Positions 46,226 through 55,601 of a DNA stretch of 64,000 nucleotides are shown here, one piece after another; positions within the stretch are counted from its first letter, which is position 1, and each line of letters starts with the position of its first letter. The stretch is from positions 95,110,862-95,174,861 of the forward strand of contig NC_092804.1 in NCBI RefSeq assembly GCF_040954645.1, in the 5' to 3' direction. Made by a program: the position numbers and the translations under genes. The notes under the pieces were generated by a model. That model made no database searches. It was given only the letters and a program-made list of their open reading frames with translations, and was not told the DNA's origin. This DNA is from Diabrotica undecimpunctata. Taxonomy: Eukaryota > Arthropoda > Insecta > Coleoptera > Chrysomelidae.

Positions 46226-46281
46226 ATTCGTACAAAGAATATAGACGCTTATATATAAGCGTCTATATTCTTTGATTCGTA
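46226..46281. mobile_element. 42-bp perfect palindrome inserted with 7-bp TSD
   Basis: Direct repeats ATTCGTA (46226-46232 and 46275-46281) flank 46233-46274, a perfect 21+21 bp palindrome starting CAAAGAATATAGACG and ending CGTCTATATTCTTTG, with no loop. The sister pLTR has a single ATTCGTA at the same place (about 49550-49556), giving an empty site. The ORF-stop offset between units (3275) versus the pLTR-start offset (3324) differs by exactly these 49 bp. Confidence 0.93.
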
Positions 46282-46478
46282 TGAATCTTTATGTCGTTAA
46301 GGTTCATTGGTAAAAAACGAATGAATTTAAATCCCAGTAAAGGGAAATATTATTTTGATTTTCTTTATTTAATTATATTATATTGTTCATGTATTATTAA
46401 GTCTTATTGAGACGTATCTAAGAAAAGCAAGGGAATGTTATATATTTTTTGTTAATGAAAATTAATTATAAAGGTATG

Positions 46479-49046
46479 TTAGTTGTTAATGGATATATCA
46501 GTCAAGTTAGTAATCTGTGATATAGTATTGTTCTTGGTATCTGATTTAAGTAACAGGTGGTATATATCGCTTAGATTCTTGATGTCACTCTTAACATTAA
46601 TGGAGAAATCGTTAAGGAAAATATAAGACATTTCAATGAACTCTCTTTTAGATTTATTGTTCTCACGGTGGAGAATTGTGGTGTTAGTATAGTCCATGAG
46701 ATGACCAGTGGAATGGACATGTTTGGCTAATGCACAACGGTCAGGGTGAAGTCGAGAATCACTTTTGTGTAGTGTAATACGTGATTTCAATAATTGAGAT
46801 GTTTGACTGATGTAGGAATTGTTGCAAGAGAGACATGGAATGTTGTAGACAATATTACTAAGCCTATCTATGGGAGTCTTATCTTTTATCTTAGAATAAA
46901 GATTATTAATTGTTAGGGCTGATCTACAAGCTACATTAAGTTTAATGTTGTTATTATTATTGCCAAAGCTATTTTCAACACTTTTCAGAATCCTTGTTAA
47001 CCCCGGAGTGATATCTCTGAAATATGGTAATGAAAAATATTTGTTTATAGGAGTATCCGAGACTGGGTTCCCACTTAAGACATCAGGATCAGCATTGTTA
47101 GTCGCGAAGGAAGGTGAAATATCTTCGTCATGGATAGTATTAAACAAAATCTTATTAACTAATGGTGTTGGATAAGCGTTTGAAATAAAAAGTTTCTGTA
47201 GGATTTGTAGGTTTTTTGTATGAAATGAAGGATCTGATAGTTTTGTTACTCTATTTTTCATCTGTTTGATTAAGTTGACTTTGGTAGAATTATTATGGTA
47301 TGAGTTGTAGTTAAGGTATCTACCAGAATGGGTCGGTTTTTGATACCAATCTATTTTGATGTTGTTGGTTTCCCTGATCATCCTTATGTCGAGAAAGGGG
47401 ACGGACCAATTACCATCTTCCCTCTCTATAGTGAACTGGATGTAGGGGTCATAACCATTAAAAGTGTCTAATAGTTCATCTACCTTGTCATTGGGTATAG
47501 CCAAAATGATATCATCAACATATTTTTTAATAAATGGAATATTAAAGGATAGTAAAGGAATGACTGAGTCTAATACATAATCCATAACGTAAGTTGCAAT
47601 GATAGGAGAAATCTTAGCTCCCATAGGGGTACCGAAAGTTTGTTGATAGAATTTATCATTAAATGAGAAGTAAGTGTTGTTAAAGAGAAATTCGACGATG
47701 CTGATGAATCTGTCGTAGGACATGGAACAACAACCTCTAATACGGTCCCAGTTGATCTCTATTGATGTCAAACATATTCCTAGATGAACATTGCTGAATA
47801 AGGATACAACGTCAAGGCTAACGAGGACATAATTTGATGGAAGTATGTAGCCATTATATTTATTTACCATCTCAAAAGAATCTTTAATGTAATATTGACT
47901 TTCATAATTATATGCATTAGTAAGTATGTCTGTAACAAAAGCTGAGATATTTTCAGTGGGTGTTCCAATGGAAGCTACTATGGGACGAACCAATAGTGTT
48001 GGTTTGTGGATTTTTGGCAAAGCATAAAACTTTGCAATGTTCCCATTATATGTTGTTAGTTTTTTCTTTGTGTTACGGTCAATCTCATTGGAAGAGGCTA
48101 AGGATGCGATTAATGTATTGCATTTCCTTTGCAGAGAAGAAGTGGGATTGGATGTAAGTGAAACATAAGATCTATCATTATCTATAAGAGAAGAACACAG
48201 TTGTAAGTAGTGAGTTCTTTCTAAGATGACTGTAACATTACCTTTGTCTGCTTTTGTCCCTAAGAGCTCAGGATTGTATTTAAGAAATTTTTTAGTTTTA
48301 GTATATAAGTTATGAAAAAAAGTATTAGATGATTTAGAAGTATTCAAAATGTGATTAGTGATAATGTTGGTGCTTCTTGATCGGATTAAGTTTTGTTCTA
48401 ATTCAGATGGCAATGAAGAAATTATGTATTCTAAGTCTGCTAAAAGTGTTTTTACTTGAAAATCTTTTCCTAACTTTGGTTCGATGCTAAATTTATTTCC
48501 TAATGCCAAGAAACCTAGAATATCATCAGGAATAGTTGTGGTAGATAAATTTTTAATCCATTTTGGATCAGTTTTAAGAACAGATTTACAACAGGACTGA
48601 TATAGTGAGTTAATTTTTTTGATATTGTCTGATTTAATTGAATAAAATATTTTATTATATCTAATAGATTGAATATGTGAAAATTGCACCCAATCATATT
48701 CCGAGGTTGATCTAAGGATTTCGGTTTTTTGTTCAGTGAGTGATTTTTCTAACTGTTTGAGAACTCTATGATTGGTTGCAATCTCAACATTTAAAAGTTT
48801 GCTATCTAACCTGATAATTTGTTGACATCCCTGCAATTGCCAGAAACCATTTCTGTGAATATAGTTTTGGACAGAGGAGGTGGCATGAACAATGTGTTTT
48901 GGTGTTATACCTTTAGAACGACATGACAATAAAAAAAGTCTCCGATTCCTTTCTTTTGCTAGTCTTACATTAGTTTTTTGGTAATCCTTGAGCAACCTCA
49001 ACGCCTCAGCACCATAATTAACCCGTATGTTGTTATAGAACCCCAT
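46479..49046 (-). CDS. Penelope-like RT with GIY-YIG endonuclease (855 aa)
   Basis: Intact frame from MGFYNNIRVNYG. The N-terminal about 250 residues are helical and include ITPKHIV. Near residue 263 comes GTKADKGNVTVIL, a Penelope hallmark. RT core: FYALPKIHKPTLLVRPIVAS, VSLDVVSLFSNV (first catalytic Asp), QTFGTPMGAKISPIIATYVM, and FIKKYVDDIILAI (catalytic YVDD, about residue 508); then VPFLDIRM and YQKPTHSGRYLNY. GIY-YIG domain at about 730-790: NIVYNIPCLSCNNSYISQTS, RITLHK, CALAKHVHSTGH. The Gly normally following Tyr-Ile (Y-I-G-Q-T) is Ser here (Y-I-S-Q-T), whereas the tandem copy keeps Gly. RT should be competent; endonuclease activity is doubtful. Confidence 0.95.
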   Translation of the reverse strand: MGFYNNIRVNYGAEALRLLKDYQKTNVRLAKERNRRLFLLSCRSKGITPKHIVHATSSVQNYIHRNGFWQLQGCQQIIRLDSKLLNVEIATNHRVLKQLEKSLTEQKTEILRSTSEYDWVQFSHIQSIRYNKIFYSIKSDNIKKINSLYQSCCKSVLKTDPKWIKNLSTTTIPDDILGFLALGNKFSIEPKLGKDFQVKTLLADLEYIISSLPSELEQNLIRSRSTNIITNHILNTSKSSNTFFHNLYTKTKKFLKYNPELLGTKADKGNVTVILERTHYLQLCSSLIDNDRSYVSLTSNPTSSLQRKCNTLIASLASSNEIDRNTKKKLTTYNGNIAKFYALPKIHKPTLLVRPIVASIGTPTENISAFVTDILTNAYNYESQYYIKDSFEMVNKYNGYILPSNYVLVSLDVVSLFSNVHLGICLTSIEINWDRIRGCCSMSYDRFISIVEFLFNNTYFSFNDKFYQQTFGTPMGAKISPIIATYVMDYVLDSVIPLLSFNIPFIKKYVDDIILAIPNDKVDELLDTFNGYDPYIQFTIEREDGNWSVPFLDIRMIRETNNIKIDWYQKPTHSGRYLNYNSYHNNSTKVNLIKQMKNRVTKLSDPSFHTKNLQILQKLFISNAYPTPLVNKILFNTIHDEDISPSFATNNADPDVLSGNPVSDTPINKYFSLPYFRDITPGLTRILKSVENSFGNNNNNIKLNVACRSALTINNLYSKIKDKTPIDRLSNIVYNIPCLSCNNSYISQTSQLLKSRITLHKSDSRLHPDRCALAKHVHSTGHLMDYTNTTILHRENNKSKREFIEMSYIFLNDFSINVKSDIKNLSDIYHLLLKSDTKNNTISQITNLTDISINN

Positions 49047-49071
49047 GTTCCTCTAAAAAGAAAAGAAATTT
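49047..49071 (-). promoter_or_regulatory. Possible 3' splice site just before the Penelope ORF
   Basis: Minus strand TTTCTTTTCTTTTTAG-AGGAACATGG: a pyrimidine tract and AG eight bases before the ATG. Penelope elements are known to carry introns in the leader; here the tract spans the junction between the upstream pLTR end and this unit. No donor was identified, so this is a suggestion. Confidence 0.35.
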
Positions 49072-49753
49072 AATCTTTGCAGATTAGTTAAATAGTAAAC
49101 TCTTAAATATTGGGGAAATCTGCAAGAAATACTCTAATGTGTATCAATTGTTTCGCCGAACGTTTTCGCCAAAGAGAATTAATTTGGCTTCTTCAGGGCT
49201 GAAAGAGAATAAATTATAATTAGCTACCATATATTATCTATTAAAACATTATTGATCTTACCGTAACTTAGAATTGTAGAGTTAGAATATTAAAAAACTT
49301 TGCTAGTAACATAGTGGTGTTTTTTGTTACTATGTGCAAAAAAAGTTTTTTATAAGGATTGAAATGTATGGTAGCTTCGAACTTGACACGTAAAGGCTTA
49401 CCCAAGGTTAATCGAAAAACCCAATGCAACTACATTTAAAAGGAGGTAATTCTTTGAAATGTCGGCAATAACTATATTTTTGATTTTTAGATAGTTAAAA
49501 GTGAGGTTCTGTTTAAGCCAGAACGCAAGCGCTGACAACTTCATTATTAATTCGTATGAATCTATATGTCGTTAAGGTTCATTGGTAAAAAACGAATGAA
49601 TTTAAATCCCAGTAAAGGGAAATATTATTTTGATTTTCTTTATTTAATTATATTATATTGTTCATGTATTATTAAGTCTTATTGAGACGTATCTAAGAAA
49701 AGCAAGGGAATGTTATATATTTTTTGTTAATGAAAATTAATTATAAAGGTATG
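49060..49753 (-). repeat. Penelope terminal repeat (pLTR), middle copy
   Basis: Serves both as the 3' region of unit 2 and as the leader of unit 1. Lacks the palindromic insertion of the 45736-46478 copy. Confidence 0.92.
49155..49199 (-). ncRNA. Hammerhead-like motif, middle pLTR (stem III AACGTT)
   Basis: Identical to 45831-45875, offset by 3324 bp. With both copies in the same transcript orientation, a read-through RNA would contain two motifs, one on each side of the unit-1 ORF, so that cleavage would release one element unit. The loop-less AACGTT stem III favours pairing between two such copies. Confidence 0.65.
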
Positions 49754-51763
49754 TTAGTTGTTAATGGATATATCAGTCAAGTTAGTAATCTGTGATATAG
49801 TATTGTTCTTGGTATCTGATTTAAGTAACAGGTGGTATATATCGCTTAGATTCTTGATGTCACTCTTAACATTAATGGAGAAATCGTTAAGGAAAATATA
49901 AGACATTTCAATGAACTCTCTTTTAGATTTATTGTTCTCACGGTGGAGAATTGTGGTGTTAGTATAGTCCATGAGATGACCAGTGGAATGGACATGTTTG
50001 GCTAATGCACAACGGTCAGGGTGAAGTCGAGAATCAGTTTTGTGTAGTGTAATACGTGATTTCAATACTTGAGATGTTTGACCGATGTAGGAATTGTTGC
50101 AAGAGAGACATGGAATGTTGTAGACAATATTACTAAGCCTATCTATGGGAGTCTTATCTTTTATCTTAGAATAAAGATTATTAATTGTTAGGGCTGATCT
50201 ACAAGCTACATTAAGTTTAATGTTGTTATTATTATTGCCAAAGCTATTTTCAACACTTTTCAGAATCCTTGTTAACCCCGGAGTGATATCTCTGAAATAT
50301 GGTAATGAAAAATATTTGTTTATAGGAGTATCCGAGACTGGGTTCCCACTTAAGACATCAGGATCAGCATTGTTAGTCGCGAAGGAAGGTGAAATATCTT
50401 CGTCATGGATAGTATTAAACAAAATCTTATTAACTAATGGTGTTGGATAAGCGTTTGAAATAAAAAGTTTCTGTAGGATTTGTAGGTTTTTTGTATGAAA
50501 TGAAGGATCTGATAGTTTTGTTACTCTATTTTTCATCTGTTTGATTAAGTTGACTTTGGTAGAATTATTATGGTATGAGTTGTAGTTAAGGTATCTACCA
50601 GAATGGGTCGGTTTTTGATACCAATCTATTTTGATGTTGTTGGTTTCCCTGATCATCCTTATGTCGAGAAGGGGGACGGACCAATTACCATCTTCCCTCT
50701 CTATAGTGAACTGGATGTAGGGGTCATAACCATTAAAAGTGTCTAATAGTTCATCTACCTTGTCATTGGGTATAGCCAAAATGATATCATCAACATATTT
50801 TTTAATAAATGGAATATTAAAGGATAGTAAAGGAATGACTGAGTCTAATACATAATCCATAACGTAAGTTGCAATGATAGGAGAAATCTTAGCTCCCATA
50901 GGGGTACCGAAAGTTTGTTGATAGAATTTATCATTAAATGAGAAGTAAGTGTTGTTAAAGAGAAATTCGACGATGCTGATGAATCTGTCGTAGGACATGG
51001 AACAACAACCTCTAATACGGTCCCAGTTGATCTCTATTGATGTCAAACATATTCCTAGATGAACATTGCTGAATAAGGATACAACGTCAAGGCTAATGAG
51101 GACATAATTTGATGGAAGTATGTAGCCATTATCTTTATTTACCATCTCAAAAGAATCTTTAATGTAATATTGACTTTCATAATTATATGCATTAGTAAGT
51201 ATGTCTGTAACAAAAGCTGAGATATTTTCAGTGGGTGTTCCAATGGAAGCTACTATGGGACGAACCGATAGTGTTGGTTTGTGGATTTTTGGCAATGCAT
51301 AAAACTTTGCAATGTTCCCATTATATGTTGCTGTATTGCATTTCCTTTGCAGAGAAGAAGTGGGATTGGATGTAAGTGAAACATAAGATCTATCATTATC
51401 TATAAGAGAAGAACACAGTTGTAAGTAGTGAGTTCTTTCTAAGATGACTGTAACATTACCTTTGTCTGCTTTTGTCACTAAGAGCTCAGGATTGTATTTA
51501 AGAAATTTTTTAGTTTTAGTATATAAGTTATGAAAAAAAGTATTAGATGATTTAGAAGTATTCAAAATGTGATTAGTGATAATGTTGGTGGTTCTTGATC
51601 GGATTAAGTTTTGTTCTAATTCAGATGGCAATGAAGAAATTATGTATTCTAAGTCTGCTAAAAGTGTTTTTACTTGAAAATCTTTTCCTAACTTTGGTTC
51701 GATGCTAAATTTCTTGGCATTAGGAAATAAATTTAGCACAGCAAAAGAACATGTGATAATCAT
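49754..51763 (-). pseudogene. Penelope RT/GIY-YIG, 5'-truncated copy
   Basis: 669-codon open frame. The first 17 or so codons (MIITCSFAVLNLFPNAK) come from non-element and inverted sequence; true homology starts at KFSIEPKLGKDFQVK. It retains KADKGNVTVIL, the first catalytic Asp block, KYVDDIILAI, VPLLDIRM and a GIY-YIG with the canonical SYIGQTSQVLKSRI (Gly present, unlike unit 1). The segment between CNT and YNGNIAKF is 19 residues shorter than in unit 1, an in-frame loss before the RT core. The missing N-terminus (about 185 residues) probably prevents retrotransposition. Confidence 0.92.
51711..51738 (+). other. Inverted micro-segment at the Penelope 5' truncation
   Basis: TTTCTTGGCATTAGGAAATAAATTTAGCA is, over its length, the reverse complement of unit-1 sequence at about 48485-48513 (TGCTAAATTTATTTCC, TAATGCCAAGAAA). 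The copy therefore switches strand precisely at its truncation point before leaving Penelope sequence. Confidence 0.85.
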
Positions 51764-52560
51764 ACATGTATATAAAAAAGTTATTATAAAAACTTAAGTA
51801 AAAAACATTAAGGTTTATTTTATTGTGTAAAGAAGTAGAAAGATCATGAGAATGCACTTCCAACAAATTATTTATAATCAATTAGATTTTAATTTTGACT
51901 TTAGGTAACATTATTAAATTATTTAAGATTAATATAGTATAAAGATAAAAATGAAGTTACCAGTCTTAAGCTTACTGAATCTCGCAGGTAAATGAATTTA
52001 CAGGTTAAACACCCACTCAAACAACGTGAAAAGATATGGCCTTGAGGTCAAAATGACAGAACAGCCAGGCAAAATACCAACCTCTTATATAATAGAGCCG
52101 TACATTCATAGAATGTGATAAATTTGGTTGACAACTTGTCGTTAAAAAGCCAAAAAATGAAAGGAAAAGGTGGTTAAGATCACCAGTTTCCCCCCAGTGA
52201 TTGATTTGTTAACAAAGAACAAAGCATGCGAGGTCAATCCAAAATATCATATATTATAATATTTATGATGTCACTGGTTAGCCAGCCAACAGGTGAAGAT
52301 TAATTTAACTTCCACAGTCCAAGGTTCATAGCATTTGGAACTGTAATGAAAAAGATTCTATGAATCAATTTCAGTTTAATTTTACCAAACAAGTTAATCA
52401 AAATTGTCAATCAAATAAAAGTGATATTGACCAAATAGTTAATAAAATCTAAGTTGATGAATCTAAGTTAATAAGGAAAGAATAATTTATTTTATTTTTA
52501 TTTTTATTTGAATTTATTAAATATGAAAATGTGATAAAAACACCTTAAAGGACAGTTTAA
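51737..52560. other. Non-coding stretch starting with one arm of an inverted pair
   Basis: 51737-51785 (ACAGCAAAAGAACATGTGAT, ATACATGTATATAAAAAAGTTAT) is the inverse of 53105-53154. The rest to 52560 is AT-rich without genes; by position it may be the 3' untranslated part of the minus-strand Penelope fragment at 52580-52943. Confidence 0.6.
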
Positions 52561-52579
52561 AGTAAACAACATATTAAGT

Positions 52580-52943
52580 CTAATTCTGCAAAATTAATGC
52601 ATGATAAATTTGGCTCATGTTACTAATGTCGGTTCTCTTATTAAGGGTATTTGGATGTTTTAATATTGAACACATTTCTAAAAACTGTCTTTTAACGAGA
52701 TTGCGTTCAGTGCCAAGAATTTTAACTTCATTAAAGTTCACTTCATGCTTAGAGTTAATAGCATGCTGGGCAAGAGCACAAGTAAGATAAGTTAATATCA
52801 CTGCGGTGTGTCGTAAGACGCCCTCTCAGTGATCTCCCTGTCTGACCGATGTAACATGAGTCACACTCAGCACAAGGTATATGATATATTACATTAACTT
52901 GTTCCAGAAGGGACAGAGGTGTTTTGGGACTCCAACTACCCAT
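52580..52943 (-). pseudogene. Second Penelope family: GIY-YIG fragment
   Basis: Two overlapping frames: 52755-52943 (MGSWSPKTPLSLLEQ, VIYHIPCAECDSCYIGQTGR, LRGRLTTHRSD) and 52580-52801 (ALAQHAINSKHEVNF, LVKRQFLEMCSI, ISNMSQIYHALI). Together they form a GIY-YIG nuclease domain with the V-x-Y-x-I-P-C-x-x-C and Y-I-G-Q-T-G-R signatures and the conserved A-x-x-x-H and E positions. It clearly differs in sequence from the family at 45.7-51.7 kb. A frameshift lies near 52790 and no RT is attached. Confidence 0.85.
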
Positions 52944-53104
52944 TACTCATCGTTACCTTATTTTCCTTAAGTTACTGAGAAACTCGTTAAACTGTACAAA
53001 CATAATAACGTACCGGTTAAAATTGCAATTAAGAATGCTAAGACTGTCAGGAATTTGTTTTCTAAAACTAAAACTTATACTATAACTTTTACATGCTATA
53101 AATA

Positions 53105-53497
53105 CTATAACTTTTTTATATACATGTATGATTATCACATGTTCTTTTGCTGTGTTAATTTTTTAATTTGTAAACTATACCTAGTTTCAATTAATTGTTT
53201 TTTACAACTTTAACTCTAAATGTCCAGTTTCGTAAGCTTTTTCATATTTTTAACATCATTGACTGCTACATGTCTTTGTAAGGTAACACACATTTTTTAA
53301 TTTTTAACTTCTCTATGGATGTTTGGTTTCATATTGTTCTTTTTAGATGAACTGATGATGCTTTCTGAGCAGAAAGCGAAACGTCTTCAATAAATAGTTG
53401 AAGTAGCCACCTTCTTTGTCTTTTATTTCTCCACTTTGACCGAAAAACCGACCACTCTTCGAGTGTACCTTAGTTTATTTTGGATTGACGGTCGTAC
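53105..53497 (+). mobile_element. Penelope-type terminal region (family P2) ending at (TA)n
   Basis: Begins with the inverse of 51737-51785 and carries the hammerhead-like motif at 53348-53389. It then runs through CAATAAATAGTTGAAG and GACGGTCGTACG to the start of a TA tract. Orientation is opposite to the GIY-YIG fragment at 52580-52943, so the locus contains inverted pieces of one or two Penelope copies. The family assignment is inference from the ribozyme-like motif and neighbourhood. Confidence 0.55.
53348..53389 (+). ncRNA. Hammerhead-like motif, stem III ACGT (P2)
   Basis: TGAA-CTGATGA-T-[GCTTTC TGAGCA GAAAGC]-GAAACGTC-TTCA. Canonical CUGAUGA and GAAA; stem II is a perfect 6-bp hairpin with a 6-nt loop; stem I is TGAA/TTCA. 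Stem III is only the palindrome ACGT (53381-53384), so a functional helix could form only between two strands. Cleavage is expected after the C at 53385. This is the best-preserved of the five motifs in the window. Confidence 0.72.
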
Positions 53498-53571
<74 letters not shown>

Positions 53572-53574
53572 TAT

Positions 53575-53641
<67 letters not shown>

Positions 53642-53660
53642 TATACATATATATATACAC

Positions 53661-53725
<65 letters not shown>
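53498..53725. repeat. (TA)n-rich tract, about 225 bp
   Basis: TA repeat with ATACATACATA and TATATACACATATG interruptions. ORFs of Tyr/Ile across it on both strands are repeat artefacts. Confidence 0.96.
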
Positions 53726-53980
53726 TATTATATATTATATTATTTTTTGACTATTTTTTTATATATAAACATTAATTTTCACGTTGGGTTAAAAAGTATT
53801 ACCATTTTCATACATTTCAGCATATTTAATTTATGTTTAATACTTAGATATTTTTACATATTTTTTTATGATAGTACGTTTATATGGATTTAAATGGTCT
53901 GTTTTTTTTTTAACTTAACCAGTTTTTGTGGATAGCGTACTTCAATTACTTTCTTAATTTTTTAAAATTATTTCTTTAAA

Positions 53981-55035
53981 ATGCTACCTAAACATCTAAA
54001 GACAGATGAATTATCATATGAAATTCTTATTAGAGTTGTCTCTGTTCCAAATACAATAGAGGAAAAACTAAAGATTCTTAGTTGACTTCTTTCTCATGAA
54101 GCCGGTAGGTAACCATAGTTTTTCAGATATTTCAGTAAATTTATCTTTCGATGTTGATTACCAGCAGGCTTTAGCTTCCTATTCTGATCTGTTAGGTCTT
54201 ATACTTGATTATTCAGGGACAAAATCTGATAGCAGACTCAAAGCTTTTAGTTCTCGTTTAACTCATGTGTCTGGTAGAATTTTCCGTCTATAGCCAACTT
54301 CTGTAGATGAAGAGAAGTTGAAAAAAGCTATCCGTGTTGATTTGTTAAAATTAGAGGCTACTTTGTCTGGTATTGTAGACCAACCTAATATTGTAGACCA
54401 CCCTGTTGCTTCTACTCCTGATAGAGTAAACCTTAATTATTCTCAATCTTCAACATCACCTGTTAAGTCTCTTTCTGTTTAGAAATGGGGTTTTAAAAAA
54501 TTTTCTTGTAAAGAACCTCTAATTCCATTTCTGGAACAAATGCTGCTTTTACTTATTGTCATAATATTTCACAAAAAAATCTTTCAATTCATGGTCTGAA
54601 TTAGTTGCTTCCTTAAAGGACATTTATTTACCATATAACTATGAAAGAAATTTGTGGAAACAAATACGTTCCACAAAACAGTCTTTTAGACAACCGGTCT
54701 CTGCATATATTTCTTATATGAAGTCTTTGATGCTCTAGTCTTCAAAATCAATTCCTGAATGTGAAAAAGTGGATGGAATAGTTAGGCTCTTGCTTTCCAG
54801 GATGTGGAATCAGTTGCAGACCTTACAAAGCATTGTAAGAAATTTGAATCTGCTCTTACTGTGTCGTCTCGCAGCAAATTTTCTGTTAAGTCTCTTTCTT
54901 CGTCTGCTACATGTTAGAACTGCAACATGAAATGCCATACTTTTCAAGTGTGCAATAAACCCAAGAAAAAATTTTGTCATGGTTGTGGATTTAAGAATAT
55001 CACCACACATCAATGTAGGAGATGTTCAAAAACAA
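53981..55035 (+). pseudogene. Second Gypsy element: decayed gag
   Basis: Starts MLPKHLKTDELSYEILIRVV (53981), shifts frame, then SFSDISVNLSFDVDYQQALA, LLGLILDYSGTKSDSRLKAF (54115-54290), a stop, EEKLKKAIRVDLLKLEATL. Further on, NSWSELVASLKDIYLPYNYE and RQPVSAYISYMKSLM belong to the capsid region. The zinc knuckle region has C-x-x-C-NMKC-H-TFQV-C (54911-54950, one stop inside) and FCHGCGFKNITTHQCRRC. At least four frameshifts or stops. A left LTR is not recognised; a TA tract lies upstream. Confidence 0.7.
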
Positions 55036-55089
55036 AGGCAAGAACATCCCAGGTAAAACTTTTCGGAAACGTTCAAACAACCAAAGTCA

Positions 55090-55601
55090 GTGAGTGTTTC
55101 TAAGCAACTTATACCTAAAACTGCTTCTCCTTTTATATCTAATGATAATTTATGCACTTTTTCTTCAGTACAATCTGAAACTTTACCTTCTTCTACTACT
55201 TCTGTTTTTTCTAGTGATCCTTTAAATTCTAAGGTACATTTCAATTCTGGTCCATTACTAGATGTTCATACTAATGATAAGAGACCATATATTTCTATTT
55301 CTGTAGGTAATGAGACAATCTCTGCACTTCTTGATAGTGGCAGTAATATTAGTATCATTGGTACTCCTTCTTTATTTTTACTTAAAAAGCTCAATTTAGC
55401 GCTTAATTATGATGTTTCGGTTTAACTCACTACTGCTGATGGAAACATTCAGAGTACTTTATGACTGTTACTGTTACTTTATTGAGTAAAACTCAATCAC
55501 TTAAAATTGTAATAGTTCCTTCTATTTCACACAAAAAGATATTAGGTATGGGTTTTATTCAGTTGTTTCAACTTTCTTTGGATTTCTCAATTTTTTCATT
55601 T
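55090..55601 (+). pseudogene. Second Gypsy element: aspartic protease
   Basis: The 111-codon frame 55090-55425 has RPYISISVGNETISALLDSG and SNISIIGTPSLFLLKKLNLA, with the catalytic D-S-G (in place of D-T-G). After a stop/frameshift the second half continues as TVTLLSKTQSLKIVIVPSI and KILGMGFIQLFQLSLDF. It is interrupted at 55602 by the start of an LTR-like insertion. D-S-G is a known functional variant in retroelement proteases. Confidence 0.75.

Larger units (their letters stand above)
45736..46478 (-). repeat. Penelope terminal repeat (pLTR), 3' copy
   Basis: Matches 49060-49753 base for base over most of its length. It contains a hammerhead-like motif (45831-45875) and, uniquely, a palindromic insertion at 46233-46281. 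Low GC, no ORF. Confidence 0.92.
45736..49059 (-). mobile_element. Penelope-like element, complete unit (3324 bp)
   Basis: One full unit of a head-to-tail pair: terminal repeat 45736-46478 at the 3' side and an 855-codon ORF at 46479-49046. The next terminal repeat begins at 49060, upstream of the ORF. The terminal repeats (pseudo-LTRs) are near-identical apart from a 49-bp insertion. Such tandem arrangement with repeated untranslated regions is characteristic of Penelope-like elements, which code for an RT and a GIY-YIG endonuclease. Confidence 0.95.
49060..51712 (-). mobile_element. Penelope-like element, second tandem unit, 5'-truncated
   Basis: Head-to-tail with the complete unit and nearly identical to it. 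The coding match runs to GATGCTAAAT at 51712 and then stops within the region corresponding to residue about 185. At the break lies a short inverted fragment (51711-51738). Contains a pLTR (49060-49753), a hammerhead-like motif and a 57-bp in-frame deletion in the RT N-terminal part relative to unit 1. Confidence 0.93.

Noticed and set aside
46945..47175. Identical plus-strand 76-codon ORFs at 46945 and 50220
   Set aside because: Antisense to the Penelope RT in both tandem units; identical because the units are.
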